A program made the translations under genes and the position numbers. DNA of 26,158 nt from JAGXLC01 sp046545795 (GTDB lineage: Bacteria; Bacteroidota; Bacteroidia; Bacteroidales; UBA12077). The notes beneath the pieces are model-generated. The model made no database searches. It saw only the letters and a list, made by a program, of their open reading frames with translations, and had not been told where the DNA came from. Shown here in pieces: positions 1 to 7,877 of this stretch. The stretch covers positions 1-26,158 of the forward strand of contig JBKGZD010000018.1 of NCBI GenBank assembly GCA_046545795.1, in the 5' to 3' direction. The first letter of the stretch is position 1. The number at the start of each line of letters is the position of its first letter.

Positions 1-6
1 CTGTTA

Positions 7-1464
7 TTATTTAAGTTCTTTTCGCAGCCGGGCTACAGGTATATTCATCTGTTCCCTGTATTTAGCAATTGTTCTCCGGGCGATATTATATCCTTTTTCT
101 TTCAATATTTTAGCCAATTTGTCATCAGTAAGAGGCTTCCTTTTATCTTCATTTTCAATACACTCTTTTAAAATTGATTTGATTTGCCTGGTAGAAACTT
201 CTTCTCCGTCTTCTTTTTGCATGCCTTCGGAAAAAAAGTATTTCAAAGAATAAATTCCATATGGAGTTTGTATGTATTTGCTATTTGCTACACGGGAAAT
301 TGTTGAGATATCAAGACCAGTTTTGTCCGCAATATCTTTTAAAATCATGGGTTTTAACTTCGACTCATCACCAGAAAGAAAAAATTCATACTGGTACTCA
401 ATAATCGCATTCATGGTAAGAACAAGCGTATTTTGTCTTTGTTTAATAGCATCTATAAACCATTTTGCCGATTCTAACTTTTGCTTTACAAAATTTATCG
501 CCTCTTTTTGTTCTTGCGAAATGTTGTTTTTATTTTTTTGATATTCCTCCAGCATCCTGCTGTAATCTTTGTTGATATGCAAATCAGGGACATTTTTGCT
601 GTTTAGGCTTAATTCCAGCTTTCCCTCATTGTTTTCAAGGATAAAATCCGGAACAATGGTCTGTATAGATTGATTTTCAGAATCAGCCATTGCTCCACCC
701 GGTTTTGGGTTAAGCTTTAATATTTCATTGATGGCGTCTTGCAGCTCTTCTTCAGTAATTTTGAGTTTATTAATTATCTTGTCATAATGCTTTTTAGTAA
801 ATTCATTAAAATATTTGTCTATGATTTCTTTTGCAAGATGCACGGCGGGAATAGATTGGTCTTTCTCTCTTATCTGAATCAAAAGACACTCTCTGAGAGA
901 ACGAGCTCCGGCGCCAGTTGGTTCAAGTGTTTGTATTATTTTCAGAACATGTTCAAGTTCTTCTTCAGAAGTTTTTATGTTTTGCGTAAAAGAAAGATCG
1001 TTAACGACAGATTCCAGTTTTCTTCTAAGATATCCATCATCATCAATATTACCAATAAGATACCTGGCGAGCATATTCTCTCTTTCACTAATGTTTTTAA
1101 GTCCTACCTGATATTCCAGATGTTCGTGCAGAGATCTGTCCACAGAGAAAGGAATTTCTTCATTTTTTTCGTCCTTGGATGTGTTGCTTGTATAGATTTT
1201 ATAATTGGGGATATCGTCGTCACCAATGTAATCTTCAAAAGAAAATTCATCATCATTTTCCTGTGTATTTTCCTGCTCTTCTTGCTGGTTATAGGTGTCA
1301 TTTTCTTCCGGGTTTTCCCCCTCCGTAAGCACAGGATTCTCCTCTAACTCGTGCTTAATCCTTTGTTCAAGCTGCAGAGCAGGTATCTCCAACAGTTTAA
1401 TCATCTGTATTTGCTGCGGAGATAATTTTTGTAATAATTTTTGTTCAAGACTCTGTTTAAGCAT
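7..1464 (-). CDS. rpoN: RNA polymerase sigma-54 factor RpoN
   Basis: Encodes the alternative sigma factor that directs core RNA polymerase to -24/-12 promoters and needs an AAA+ enhancer-binding activator to open DNA. The 485-residue protein has the full family layout: a glutamine/leucine-rich region I at residues 1-50 (contains LSPQQIQMIKLLEIPALQLE), a very acidic region II at about 51-105, the core-binding domain at about 110-300, a helix-turn-helix region around 365-410, and the diagnostic RpoN box ARRTIAKYRE at 462-471. The length is normal. The gene starts 14 bases after the asnS stop codon, so the two are probably cotranscribed from the promoter upstream of asnS. From memory, this asnS-rpoN order recurs in Bacteroidota. 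No enhancer-binding activator gene lies in the window. Identification is secure. Confidence 0.97.
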   Translation of the reverse strand: MLKQSLEQKLLQKLSPQQIQMIKLLEIPALQLEQRIKHELEENPVLTEGENPEENDTYNQQEEQENTQENDDEFSFEDYIGDDDIPNYKIYTSNTSKDEKNEEIPFSVDRSLHEHLEYQVGLKNISERENMLARYLIGNIDDDGYLRRKLESVVNDLSFTQNIKTSEEELEHVLKIIQTLEPTGAGARSLRECLLIQIREKDQSIPAVHLAKEIIDKYFNEFTKKHYDKIINKLKITEEELQDAINEILKLNPKPGGAMADSENQSIQTIVPDFILENNEGKLELSLNSKNVPDLHINKDYSRMLEEYQKNKNNISQEQKEAINFVKQKLESAKWFIDAIKQRQNTLVLTMNAIIEYQYEFFLSGDESKLKPMILKDIADKTGLDISTISRVANSKYIQTPYGIYSLKYFFSEGMQKEDGEEVSTRQIKSILKECIENEDKRKPLTDDKLAKILKEKGYNIARRTIAKYREQMNIPVARLRKELK

Positions 1465-1478
1465 GACACCTTTCCTGG

Positions 1479-2870
1479 TTAAAATTCTGCATTTTTAGGC
1501 GTTCGTGGGAATGGAATAACATCTCTTATATTTTTCATTCCCGTAATAAACAACATCAATCGTTCGAAGCCTAAGCCAAACCCACTATGAGGAACCGTTC
1601 CATATTTTCTTGTTTCCAAAAACCACCACAATTCTTCCTCTGGGATATTAAGCTCTTTAATTCTATTATACAGTTTATCGAATTCCTCTTCTCTTTGTGA
1701 ACCTCCTATCACTTCACCTATTCCCGGGAACAACACATCCAGTGCTCTTACTGTTTTTCCATCGTCATTTTGTTTCATGTAGAACGCCTTAATCTCCTTT
1801 GGATAATCCACTACAATGACAGGCTTGCCGAAATATTTTTCTACTAAATATTTTTCATGCTCAGACTGAAGGTCGACTCCCCATTTTACGGGATATTCCC
1901 ATTTTTGTTCTGCTTTTTCTAAAATTTTAATGGCCTCGGTATAGGTTATTCTTTCAAATGTATTATTTGTAATATTTTTAAGCCTTTCTATCAATTCCTT
2001 ATCCCACATTTTGTTCAAAAACTCTAAGTCATCCTGGCAGTTTTCAAGAGCATATTTCACGAGATATTTCATAAAATCTTCAGCAAGATTCATGTTGTCT
2101 TCATTATCATAAAAAGCCATTTCCGGTTCAATCATCCAGAATTCTGCCAGATGCCTTGGGGTGTTTGAATTTTCTGCCCTGAAAGTAGGTCCAAAAGTAT
2201 ATACTTTAGACAAGGCAAGCGCCCCTAATTCTGCCTCTAGTTGACCGGAAACTGTAAGGTTTGTAGGCTTTCCAAAAAAATCTTCATTAAAATCTATTTC
2301 CCCATTTTTCACAGGAGGATTTTTTAAATCCAGCGTAGTTACCTGGAACATCTCTCCTGCCCCCTCAGCATCTGAACCTGTTATTATTGGTGCATGCAGA
2401 TAATAAAAATTGTTGTCGTTAAAATATTTATGAATAGCAAAAGACATTGCATGTCTAAGTCTCATAACGGCTCCAAATGTATTTGTCCGGAATCGGAGGT
2501 GGGCAATTTCTCTTAAAAACTCCAGGGAATGACCCTTCTTTTGCAGAGGATATTTATTTGGATCAGCCTCTCCATATAACTTTATTTCATCTGCCTGTAT
2601 TTCTACATTCTGTCCTTTACCTAATGATTCAGCAAGTTTGCCTTTTACTCCTATACTTGCACCTGTAGTTATAGATTTCAGTAAATCCTCTTCAAATTTT
2701 GATGCATCTGCTACAATTTGTATATTATGTATGGAAGAGCCGTCATTAAGGGCAATGAATTTAACATTTTTATTCCCTCGTTTTGTCCTTACCCAGCCTT
2801 TTGCTTCTACAGTCTTGTCTAAACCTGTTCCTTTCAATAAATCTTTAATTGATGTGTTGGTCCTTTCCAT
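1479..2870 (-). CDS. asnS: Asparaginyl-tRNA synthetase
   Basis: Cytosolic class IIb aminoacyl-tRNA synthetase that charges tRNA-Asn with asparagine. The 463-residue protein has an N-terminal OB-fold anticodon-binding domain (about 18-100, including VEAKGWVRTKRGNKNVKF) followed by the class II catalytic core. Motif 2 is FRAENSNTPRH at 230-240. The arginine of motif 3 lies in GFGLGFER at 430-437. The C-terminus ends in the usual RDVIPFPRTPKNAEF. The motif 2 asparagine-serine-asparagine run and the overall form fit AsnRS rather than AspRS. The start at 2870 leaves a short leader that matches the family. It is the first gene of an apparent asnS-rpoN operon, with a candidate promoter about 35 bases upstream. 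Confidence 0.97.
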   Translation of the reverse strand: MERTNTSIKDLLKGTGLDKTVEAKGWVRTKRGNKNVKFIALNDGSSIHNIQIVADASKFEEDLLKSITTGASIGVKGKLAESLGKGQNVEIQADEIKLYGEADPNKYPLQKKGHSLEFLREIAHLRFRTNTFGAVMRLRHAMSFAIHKYFNDNNFYYLHAPIITGSDAEGAGEMFQVTTLDLKNPPVKNGEIDFNEDFFGKPTNLTVSGQLEAELGALALSKVYTFGPTFRAENSNTPRHLAEFWMIEPEMAFYDNEDNMNLAEDFMKYLVKYALENCQDDLEFLNKMWDKELIERLKNITNNTFERITYTEAIKILEKAEQKWEYPVKWGVDLQSEHEKYLVEKYFGKPVIVVDYPKEIKAFYMKQNDDGKTVRALDVLFPGIGEVIGGSQREEEFDKLYNRIKELNIPEEELWWFLETRKYGTVPHSGFGLGFERLMLFITGMKNIRDVIPFPRTPKNAEF

Positions 2871-2904
2871 ATTGATTTTTTTCTTTTTATGATTTTGTAT
2901 GTTA

Positions 2905-2912
2905 CAAAATTA
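2905..2912 (-). promoter_or_regulatory. Candidate -7 element for asnS-rpoN
   Basis: Reads TAATTTTG on the minus strand, an exact fit to the Bacteroidota -7 consensus TAnnTTTG, 34 bases upstream of the asnS start. No TTTG sits at the usual -33 spacing, so the call rests on the -7 element and its position alone. Confidence 0.4.
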
Positions 2913-3090
2913 CAATTTTACGTTTATAAAAACAGGATGTTAGCAAAATATCTGTGCATGTTAATTTAGAGATATATAATTTGTAAATGAAGTAAATATT
3001 TCATATATTAAACGAAAACCCTTTATCTGCAAGGCAGGAGTGGTTTCTGTTTTAACCTTTTAAATGACAAACGATTAAATCTTTTATATT

Positions 3091-3882
3091 ATGAAATGGA
3101 AAATTAATTACGAATTGATGCAGGATAAAAATGCAAACGAAAAGGCTTCTATTGTTATAAATGATATTTTAGATGAATTTGAAAGGTTAATACCTGAAGG
3201 CCCACCTTTAGGTTATAAGCCAATTACACTGATCAATGATAAAGAAGCAGGGCCTACTTTATACTGGCCTTTAGGAAAAGAATATTATAAAATTGGACTA
3301 AATGTTTCCGATGTATTTTATAACCAAATTGCATTTCAATTCACCCAAGAACTTAGTCGAATTTATTGCGACCCAAGAATTGATAACTGGCTGATTGAAA
3401 TCATGTCGCATGTTTCTGCCCTTTATATGCTGGATTTCCTAGGGGCAAAATGGGAACTGGATCCACCACATCCTGATGTTCAGGAATATCATGAGAATTT
3501 CACAAACTATCGCAGCAATTTGCTTGGAACGGCGTTCAGTAAAATTGATATGGTAAAATACCAGGTTTCATCGGAGTGGGTTAAGCACCAGGTAAAGAAA
3601 CTCATGAATCATGATAAATACAACAGGGGAAAATTACTGATTATTGCATACGAAATTTTAAGTTATTTCACTGAATCTGATGATCACTGGCGTCTGTTAC
3701 CTTACATAGGAATGTGCTCTAAACCAGGCCCCTCTGAAGATGCTGCCAACCTGGTTACCCATAGGAATACTGATCCTGACTTTGGAAAATTAACAAAAGA
3801 AACCCCTGAAAATTTACGTCCATTTGTTAAAAAATTAACCGATAAATTCGGTGTCTTTGAAAAACAAACGAAATCTGAATAA
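3091..3882 (+). CDS. Uncharacterised protein resembling a degenerate zinc metallopeptidase
   Basis: I do not recognise this 263-residue protein as a named family. It has no signal peptide or membrane segment. The centre has the layout of a gluzincin metallopeptidase: a helix FQFTQELSRIY (83-92) sits where F-x-H-E-x-x-H is expected, then NWLIEIMSHVSALYML (99-114) matches the usual N-W-x-x-E-S-x-x-x-x-S-L helix that carries the third zinc ligand. Both histidines are replaced (Q86 and R90), while E87 and the downstream E103 remain. If the alignment is right, the protein cannot bind zinc in the normal way and would be a pseudo-enzyme. Only 2 bases separate it from the Usp gene, so the two form a translationally close operon. 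The fold relation is inference from motif spacing; the function is unknown. Confidence 0.85.
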   Translation: MKWKINYELMQDKNANEKASIVINDILDEFERLIPEGPPLGYKPITLINDKEAGPTLYWPLGKEYYKIGLNVSDVFYNQIAFQFTQELSRIYCDPRIDNWLIEIMSHVSALYMLDFLGAKWELDPPHPDVQEYHENFTNYRSNLLGTAFSKIDMVKYQVSSEWVKHQVKKLMNHDKYNRGKLLIIAYEILSYFTESDDHWRLLPYIGMCSKPGPSEDAANLVTHRNTDPDFGKLTKETPENLRPFVKKLTDKFGVFEKQTKSE

Positions 3883-3884
3883 TT

Positions 3885-5009
3885 ATGGAAGATCGTATTG
3901 TGACAATTGCAGTGCATAATTATGCCCGGGCAGAAGTCCTCAAGGCTAAACTTCAATCTGAAGGGATCGAATGCTATCTTAAGAATGTCAATGTAGTTTA
4001 TTCCACTGTACCCGGCGGTGTGGAAGTTAGGGTGCACCAAAAAGATATGGAGCAAGCTCTTCGCATTATTGAAAAAGCCAATGAAGAATACAGGCAGGAA
4101 GAAGATAGAACAGAAGAGATGACAAAAGAAAAAGTTCAAAGAATTCTGGTGCCTGTTGATTTCTCAGAATATTCCAAAAATGCATGTTTCTATGCAGTTG
4201 GACTTGCAGAAAAACTGGACGCTGAGATTAAGCTTCTCCATGTCTACTATAATCCAGTGGTGAACTCTATGCCAATGACTGACACTTATTATTACCAGGT
4301 AAACCTCGATGAAATTATACGGGATGTTGAAATCCGGGCTAAAGATAAAATGGATAGGTTTTATAAAGAGATAAAGCAATATATAGAGAAGAAAGGTTAC
4401 AAGAATCTGACACTTGATTATGCTTTAGTTCGGGGAATTACATATGAAGAGATTATTTACAAAAGCGAAGAGTATCATCCTGATGTAATGATTGTTGGAA
4501 CAAGAGGAAAAGGGGAAAAACCTGGCGACTTGATAGGAGGAGTTACATATAAAATTATTGAGCGTACTAAAGTTCCGGTATTGGCCATACCAGAAAAATC
4601 TGAGTTTCAAGGATTGGGGACTATTAATATTATGTATGTCACTGATTTTGACGATTCTGACTATACGGCTATAAGAAAACTTATGCATATCATGAAGCCT
4701 TTTAATACCAGGGTGTATTGTGTCCATCTTAGTGACCATGAATCCAGTGAATATGCCGAAGTAAAAATGGATAGCTTTAAAGAACATATACAATCAGAAT
4801 ATCCAAAGCAAACGTTTGAGTGTGATATAATAGAAAAGAAAGATTTTTTAGAAGCTATGCAGGAATATATTGAGAAAAGGCATATTGATATCATTTCAAT
4901 TGTGACGCATAAAAGAAATATTTTTGAAAAACTTTTCCATCCAAGCAGGGCAAAAAAATTATTGTTCCATACGAATATTCCACTTTTTGTTTTTCATTCG
5001 TCGGAATAA
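3885..5009 (+). CDS. DUF2007-Usp-Usp fusion, universal stress protein
   Basis: A three-part cytosolic protein of 374 residues. Residues about 4-66 look like the DUF2007 (putative signal-transducing) domain: a ferredoxin-like half with ARAEVLKAKLQSEGIECYL and a second strand-helix unit ending in EQALRIIEKANEEY. An acidic linker (67-82) leads to a first Usp domain at 85-237, which has the nucleotide-binding loop G205-x2-G208-x9-G218 followed by G219 where S or T is usual, and ends VPVLAIP. A second Usp domain at 245-374 lacks the glycine loop and ends IPLFVFHSSE. Tandem Usp proteins are common in Bacteroidota; the DUF2007 head is less familiar. It is the second gene of the 3091-5009 unit and is followed at once by a strong terminator. 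The role, stress or nucleotide sensing, is inferred from the family. Confidence 0.9.
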   Translation: MEDRIVTIAVHNYARAEVLKAKLQSEGIECYLKNVNVVYSTVPGGVEVRVHQKDMEQALRIIEKANEEYRQEEDRTEEMTKEKVQRILVPVDFSEYSKNACFYAVGLAEKLDAEIKLLHVYYNPVVNSMPMTDTYYYQVNLDEIIRDVEIRAKDKMDRFYKEIKQYIEKKGYKNLTLDYALVRGITYEEIIYKSEEYHPDVMIVGTRGKGEKPGDLIGGVTYKIIERTKVPVLAIPEKSEFQGLGTINIMYVTDFDDSDYTAIRKLMHIMKPFNTRVYCVHLSDHESSEYAEVKMDSFKEHIQSEYPKQTFECDIIEKKDFLEAMQEYIEKRHIDIISIVTHKRNIFEKLFHPSRAKKLLFHTNIPLFVFHSSE

Positions 5010-5011
5010 AA

Positions 5012-5683
5012 TCACGAAACGAACCGTAAAAGGACCTCTGCAACAACAAGGTCCTTTTTTGTTGTAATTTTTATGTTTTCAGGATTTCCTTTAATTAAAC
5101 TGATTTTACCACCTTCGAATTCTACAACCGAGGCATCATCTGTAAATTGCTCCCTGTAATCGGTTTTATATGCTTCCAGGATGAGTTCGCTTTTAAATAC
5201 TTGAGGGGTCTGAATAGTTTTATAATAATCCCTGGAGACTGGATAATTTTCGTTATCATTAACATATCTTAAAGATTCGTGAATATCCGAATATGGAATA
5301 GCGCTCCCACTTTTCCGGGCTTCCTCAAATGCTTTTTTTATTGTTTCAGTGGTAACCAACGGACGAACGCCATCATGAACAGCGACCAGACCTTTGCCAG
5401 ATACTTTGGCTAGTCCGTTTTTTACAGAATGAAACCGGGTTTCACCACCGGCTACAGTTGTGTGGGGAACAGTAAATTTTTTTTGTTGACACAGTTTATG
5501 CCATGTCTGAATTTCATGCTCAGGCAGTGTAAGGATAATTTTCATTGAGGCATCAAAAGAGTGAAAGAGAGAAATTGTCCGCATCAATATTATTTCGCCT
5601 TTTAGAGGCAAAAATTGTTTTGGAGTGGTTGAACCCATTCTTTGGCCTGTTCCGCCTGCAACAATAATGGTTTCTTTTTTCAT
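5012..5683 (-). CDS. ispD: 2-C-methyl-D-erythritol 4-phosphate cytidylyltransferase
   Basis: Cytosolic enzyme of the MEP isoprenoid pathway that joins CTP and MEP to give CDP-ME and pyrophosphate. The 223-residue protein has the nucleotide-binding loop AGGTGQRMGS (about 9-18) followed by PKQFLPL, the central VAVHDGVRPLV segment, TPQVF, the FTDDASVVEF metal and substrate region, and the C-terminal IKGNPENIKITTKKDL. The length and motifs are complete. It stands alone; ispF is not adjacent or fused. The stop codon is only 2 bases from the convergent Usp stop, and its 3' codons carry the Usp terminator. The acyl-CoA synthetase upstream has its own terminator before ispD, so ispD probably has its own promoter in 5684-5780, though I could not find a clear one. 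Confidence 0.96.
   Translation of the reverse strand: MKKETIIVAGGTGQRMGSTTPKQFLPLKGEIILMRTISLFHSFDASMKIILTLPEHEIQTWHKLCQQKKFTVPHTTVAGGETRFHSVKNGLAKVSGKGLVAVHDGVRPLVTTETIKKAFEEARKSGSAIPYSDIHESLRYVNDNENYPVSRDYYKTIQTPQVFKSELILEAYKTDYREQFTDDASVVEFEGGKISLIKGNPENIKITTKKDLVVAEVLLRFVS
5028..5060 (+). terminator. Intrinsic terminator of the Usp operon, inside ispD
   Basis: A perfect 10-bp stem (AAAAGGACCT at 5028-5037 with AGGTCCTTTT at 5049-5058) encloses an 11-base loop and ends in a run of six T at 5055-5060. It starts 19 bases after the Usp stop codon. The hairpin lies wholly within the last codons of the convergent ispD gene. Confidence 0.85.
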
Positions 5684-5780
5684 AAGTTTCTTTTTTAATT
5701 TTTTTAAGGTCTTATGGAACTTATCATGGGCGTTTTATACGTTTCTTTTAATGATTCAAACTTCCTGTGAGCTCTCATGT

Positions 5781-5818
5781 AAAAAAACATCATTTAATCA
5801 ACAAACTAAATGATGCTT
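5781..5818 (-). terminator. Intrinsic terminator after the acyl-CoA synthetase
   Basis: Read on the minus strand, a 9-bp perfect stem (CATCATTTA with TAAATGATG, arms at 5807-5815 and 5788-5796) with a 10-base loop is followed by seven T (5787-5781). The stem can extend through flanking A-T pairs. It lies about 80 bases past the synthetase stop codon. Confidence 0.8.
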
Positions 5819-5894
5819 TCCAATATGTTCATTTCATTGCCAGGGCTCTTTATTCTCTTGGTTTATCCCGTTTCCGGGAGGTCAGGTCTTTAGC

Positions 5895-7562
5895 TCAGGC
5901 TTTACTTGTGTATAAGTATCTTCTTATGCTCTTTTTAGGTGTTTTTTCAAATTCCGTTGGATGTAGTTTAACCTGGGCTATTTGTTTGAACTTAGGCAAT
6001 TCTTCATTTACTTGTTTTTTATTTTCTTCAATAATTTCCTGTAGTTTGTTTTCATTTTTTATTCCTTCTGAATCAGCTTTTTCATAATCAGGATATACCA
6101 ATGCTACCAGCCGGTTTTCTTTTTGCAGAACCAGCGATTCCTGTATGTATGGCATGTTGTTCAGCTTTGATTCTATTTCTTCAGGATATATATTTTCTCC
6201 CGATGGTCCCAATATCATGCTTTTGCTTCTGCCTTTTATGAAAACAAAATTTTCCTTGTCAATGACTCCTAAATCTCCTGTATGAAGCCATCCCTCAGAG
6301 TCAATTGCATTTCTTGTTGCTTCATCATTTTTGTAATAACCATGCAACAGGTTTTCTCCTTTAACCATTATTTCACCTACTTCATTATAAGGATCCTCAG
6401 AATCAATCTTAATATCAAGAGTATCCACCAACTTTCCTGCAGATCCGAATTTTGTTTTATCCCAGTTTGCATAACTAATAAGCGGTCCGCATTCTGTCAT
6501 TCCATATCCAACAGTATAGGGGAAATTTATTTTTTTTAAAAACTTCTCTACATCCTTATTCAAAGGAGCGCCACCAATTACCACTTCCTTAAAATTACCG
6601 CCAAATGAATCGGTTAGCTTCTGGTTAATTTTTTTATAAATGGCTTTATCTAACATTGGCAAATTCATGAGAACCTTCATTGATTTCTTGGTAATAGTCG
6701 GCAGAATTTGCTTTTTATAAATCTTTTCAAGGATTAATGGGACGGCAATTACGATGGACGGTTTGATTTCTTTGAAGGCATTAATAATTATTTTTGGTGA
6801 TGGCGTTCTTGTTAAGAAGTGAATATGACAGCCAATCGTGAATGGCCATAAAAATTCAAATGCACAACCATAAGTGTGGGCCAGGGGTAAAAATGAAACA
6901 ATATTATCCCCGGGTTGCAATGGAAGATTGTAACGGGCAAAACGAATATTCGCGGAGAGACTGTTAAGCGGCAACATTACTCCTTTGGAAAAGCCTGTTG
7001 TACCGCTTGTATAGTTAAGTACTCCAATTTCTTTATTAGAAACCTTTTCCACTTCAAATTGTTCTTGAGAGAGTCCATCCTTGCCATATTTTTTAGTATA
7101 AATATCTTCCAGTTTGTTCAGATTCTTTTGGACTTCCTCTTTCTTTGATTCTATAAGGATTTTATAATCATTTAGCGAAATTATTGCTCGTAGATTGGGC
7201 ATTGTTGTTTCATCCAGGTTTTCCCAGATATTATCTTCTACAAAAAGAATGACTGAATCTGAATGATTAACAATATGGTGCATGTCGTCAGGATGAAAGT
7301 CCGGTAGAACAGGAACCACAACAGCCCCGTATGAAACAACAGCAAGATAAGTCATTGCCCAGTTGGCTGAATTTTTACCTATGAGGGCTATTTTATCCCC
7401 TTTCTTTACATCACATTCCTCAAACATAATGTGAATACGACTGATTTTCCTCGCAACATCTTTGTAATAGTATGTACTACCTTTATAGTCTGTAAGAGCG
7501 GGTAAATCCCAATTGTTTCTTATGCTGGTTTCTATGTACTCAATAAAATTTTCTTTTAGCAT
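5895..7562 (-). CDS. Long-chain acyl-CoA synthetase (AMP-binding)
   Basis: ANL-superfamily adenylating enzyme that activates a fatty acid with ATP and transfers it to CoA; probably peripheral on the inner membrane face. The 555-residue protein carries the AMP-binding P-loop YTSGTTGFSKG (184-194), the GYGMTECGP motif (352-360), WLHTGD (425-430) with the ATP ribose-binding aspartate, the hinge region FIKGRSKSMI (441-450), NIYPEEIES, and a C-terminal catalytic-lysine segment EKTPKKSIRR (539-548). The length and the LPLAHTYGC segment fit FadD-like long-chain enzymes rather than acetyl-CoA synthetase or a siderophore adenylation domain. Exact chain-length preference cannot be read. It is a single gene with a terminator before ispD and a hairpin separating it from the coiled-coil gene upstream. 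Confidence 0.92.
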   Translation of the reverse strand: MLKENFIEYIETSIRNNWDLPALTDYKGSTYYYKDVARKISRIHIMFEECDVKKGDKIALIGKNSANWAMTYLAVVSYGAVVVPVLPDFHPDDMHHIVNHSDSVILFVEDNIWENLDETTMPNLRAIISLNDYKILIESKKEEVQKNLNKLEDIYTKKYGKDGLSQEQFEVEKVSNKEIGVLNYTSGTTGFSKGVMLPLNSLSANIRFARYNLPLQPGDNIVSFLPLAHTYGCAFEFLWPFTIGCHIHFLTRTPSPKIIINAFKEIKPSIVIAVPLILEKIYKKQILPTITKKSMKVLMNLPMLDKAIYKKINQKLTDSFGGNFKEVVIGGAPLNKDVEKFLKKINFPYTVGYGMTECGPLISYANWDKTKFGSAGKLVDTLDIKIDSEDPYNEVGEIMVKGENLLHGYYKNDEATRNAIDSEGWLHTGDLGVIDKENFVFIKGRSKSMILGPSGENIYPEEIESKLNNMPYIQESLVLQKENRLVALVYPDYEKADSEGIKNENKLQEIIEENKKQVNEELPKFKQIAQVKLHPTEFEKTPKKSIRRYLYTSKA

Positions 7563-7708
7563 GGCTTATAAATTTAGCGGAGTAAATATAATAAGAATTT
7601 TTCAAGGACAATCCCCTGATATTTAAAGCAATGTTTCTAACAAATGAAGTGGCTTATTGTTTTGTGCCTTAACTTTTTTATCCTTTAAGGAGTTTTGTAA
7701 TAGAATTT

Positions 7709-7822
7709 ATGAATAGATTTCCAGGGAGCTCAGAGCAAAGGGTTATACTGGCTGTAAAAGAGATTAATATGCTTAATTATGGAATAATATCAGAATCCAA
7801 AAAATCTAAACAGCTTGGATAA
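7709..7822 (+). CDS. Possible 37-residue small ORF (weak)
   Basis: An ATG-to-TAA frame of 37 codons in the gap between two minus-strand genes. AAGGAG occurs at 7687-7692, 16 bases before the ATG, which is too far for a good ribosome site. The predicted peptide starts MNRFPGSSEQRV and ends SKKSKQLG; it is charged, has no signal or membrane segment, and matches nothing I know. The stop codon touches the left arm of the hairpin at 7822-7868. A frame of this size easily occurs by chance, so this is only a candidate. Confidence 0.15.
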   Translation: MNRFPGSSEQRVILAVKEINMLNYGIISESKKSKQLG

Positions 7823-7868
7823 TCTGCACCCACTTTGCCTGTTGGTACAGACAAAGTGGATTGCAGAT
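7822..7868. terminator. Strong hairpin after the coiled-coil gene
   Basis: Outer arms ATCTGC (7822-7827) and GCAGAT (7863-7868) and inner arms CCACTTTG (7830-7837) and CAAAGTGG (7852-7859) are perfect; a further CTGT/ACAG pair closes a TGGT loop. It begins 10 bases past the stop of the minus-strand gene ending at 7878. The T-run after it is weak on both strands, so it may terminate poorly or protect the mRNA 3' end. Confidence 0.5.
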
Positions 7869-7877
7869 GTTTATGTT

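Larger units (their letters stand above)
7563..7877. other. Intergenic region, 315 bases
   Basis: Lies upstream of the acyl-CoA synthetase and downstream of the coiled-coil gene, both on the minus strand. It holds a strong hairpin next to the coiled-coil gene and a possible 37-codon plus-strand reading frame at 7709-7822. I see no exact TAnnTTTG element for the synthetase, nor any known RNA motif. Confidence 0.6.

Noticed and set aside
739..1347. 202-codon open frame on the plus strand
   Set aside because: It lies fully opposite rpoN, is rich in F, I and C as expected from a reversed AT-rich gene, and has no recognisable motif.
3702..4139. 145-codon open frame on the minus strand
   Set aside because: Lies opposite the junction of two well-supported plus-strand genes; composition is that of an antisense shadow.
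5767..6087. 106-codon plus-strand frame reaching from the intergenic gap into the acyl-CoA synthetase
   Set aside because: Most of it is antisense to the synthetase C-terminus and the start overlaps a terminator hairpin.
7795..7820. ATCCAA/TTGGAT inverted repeat
   Set aside because: Six bases with a 14-base loop; too weak to call beside the stronger hairpin at 7822-7868.
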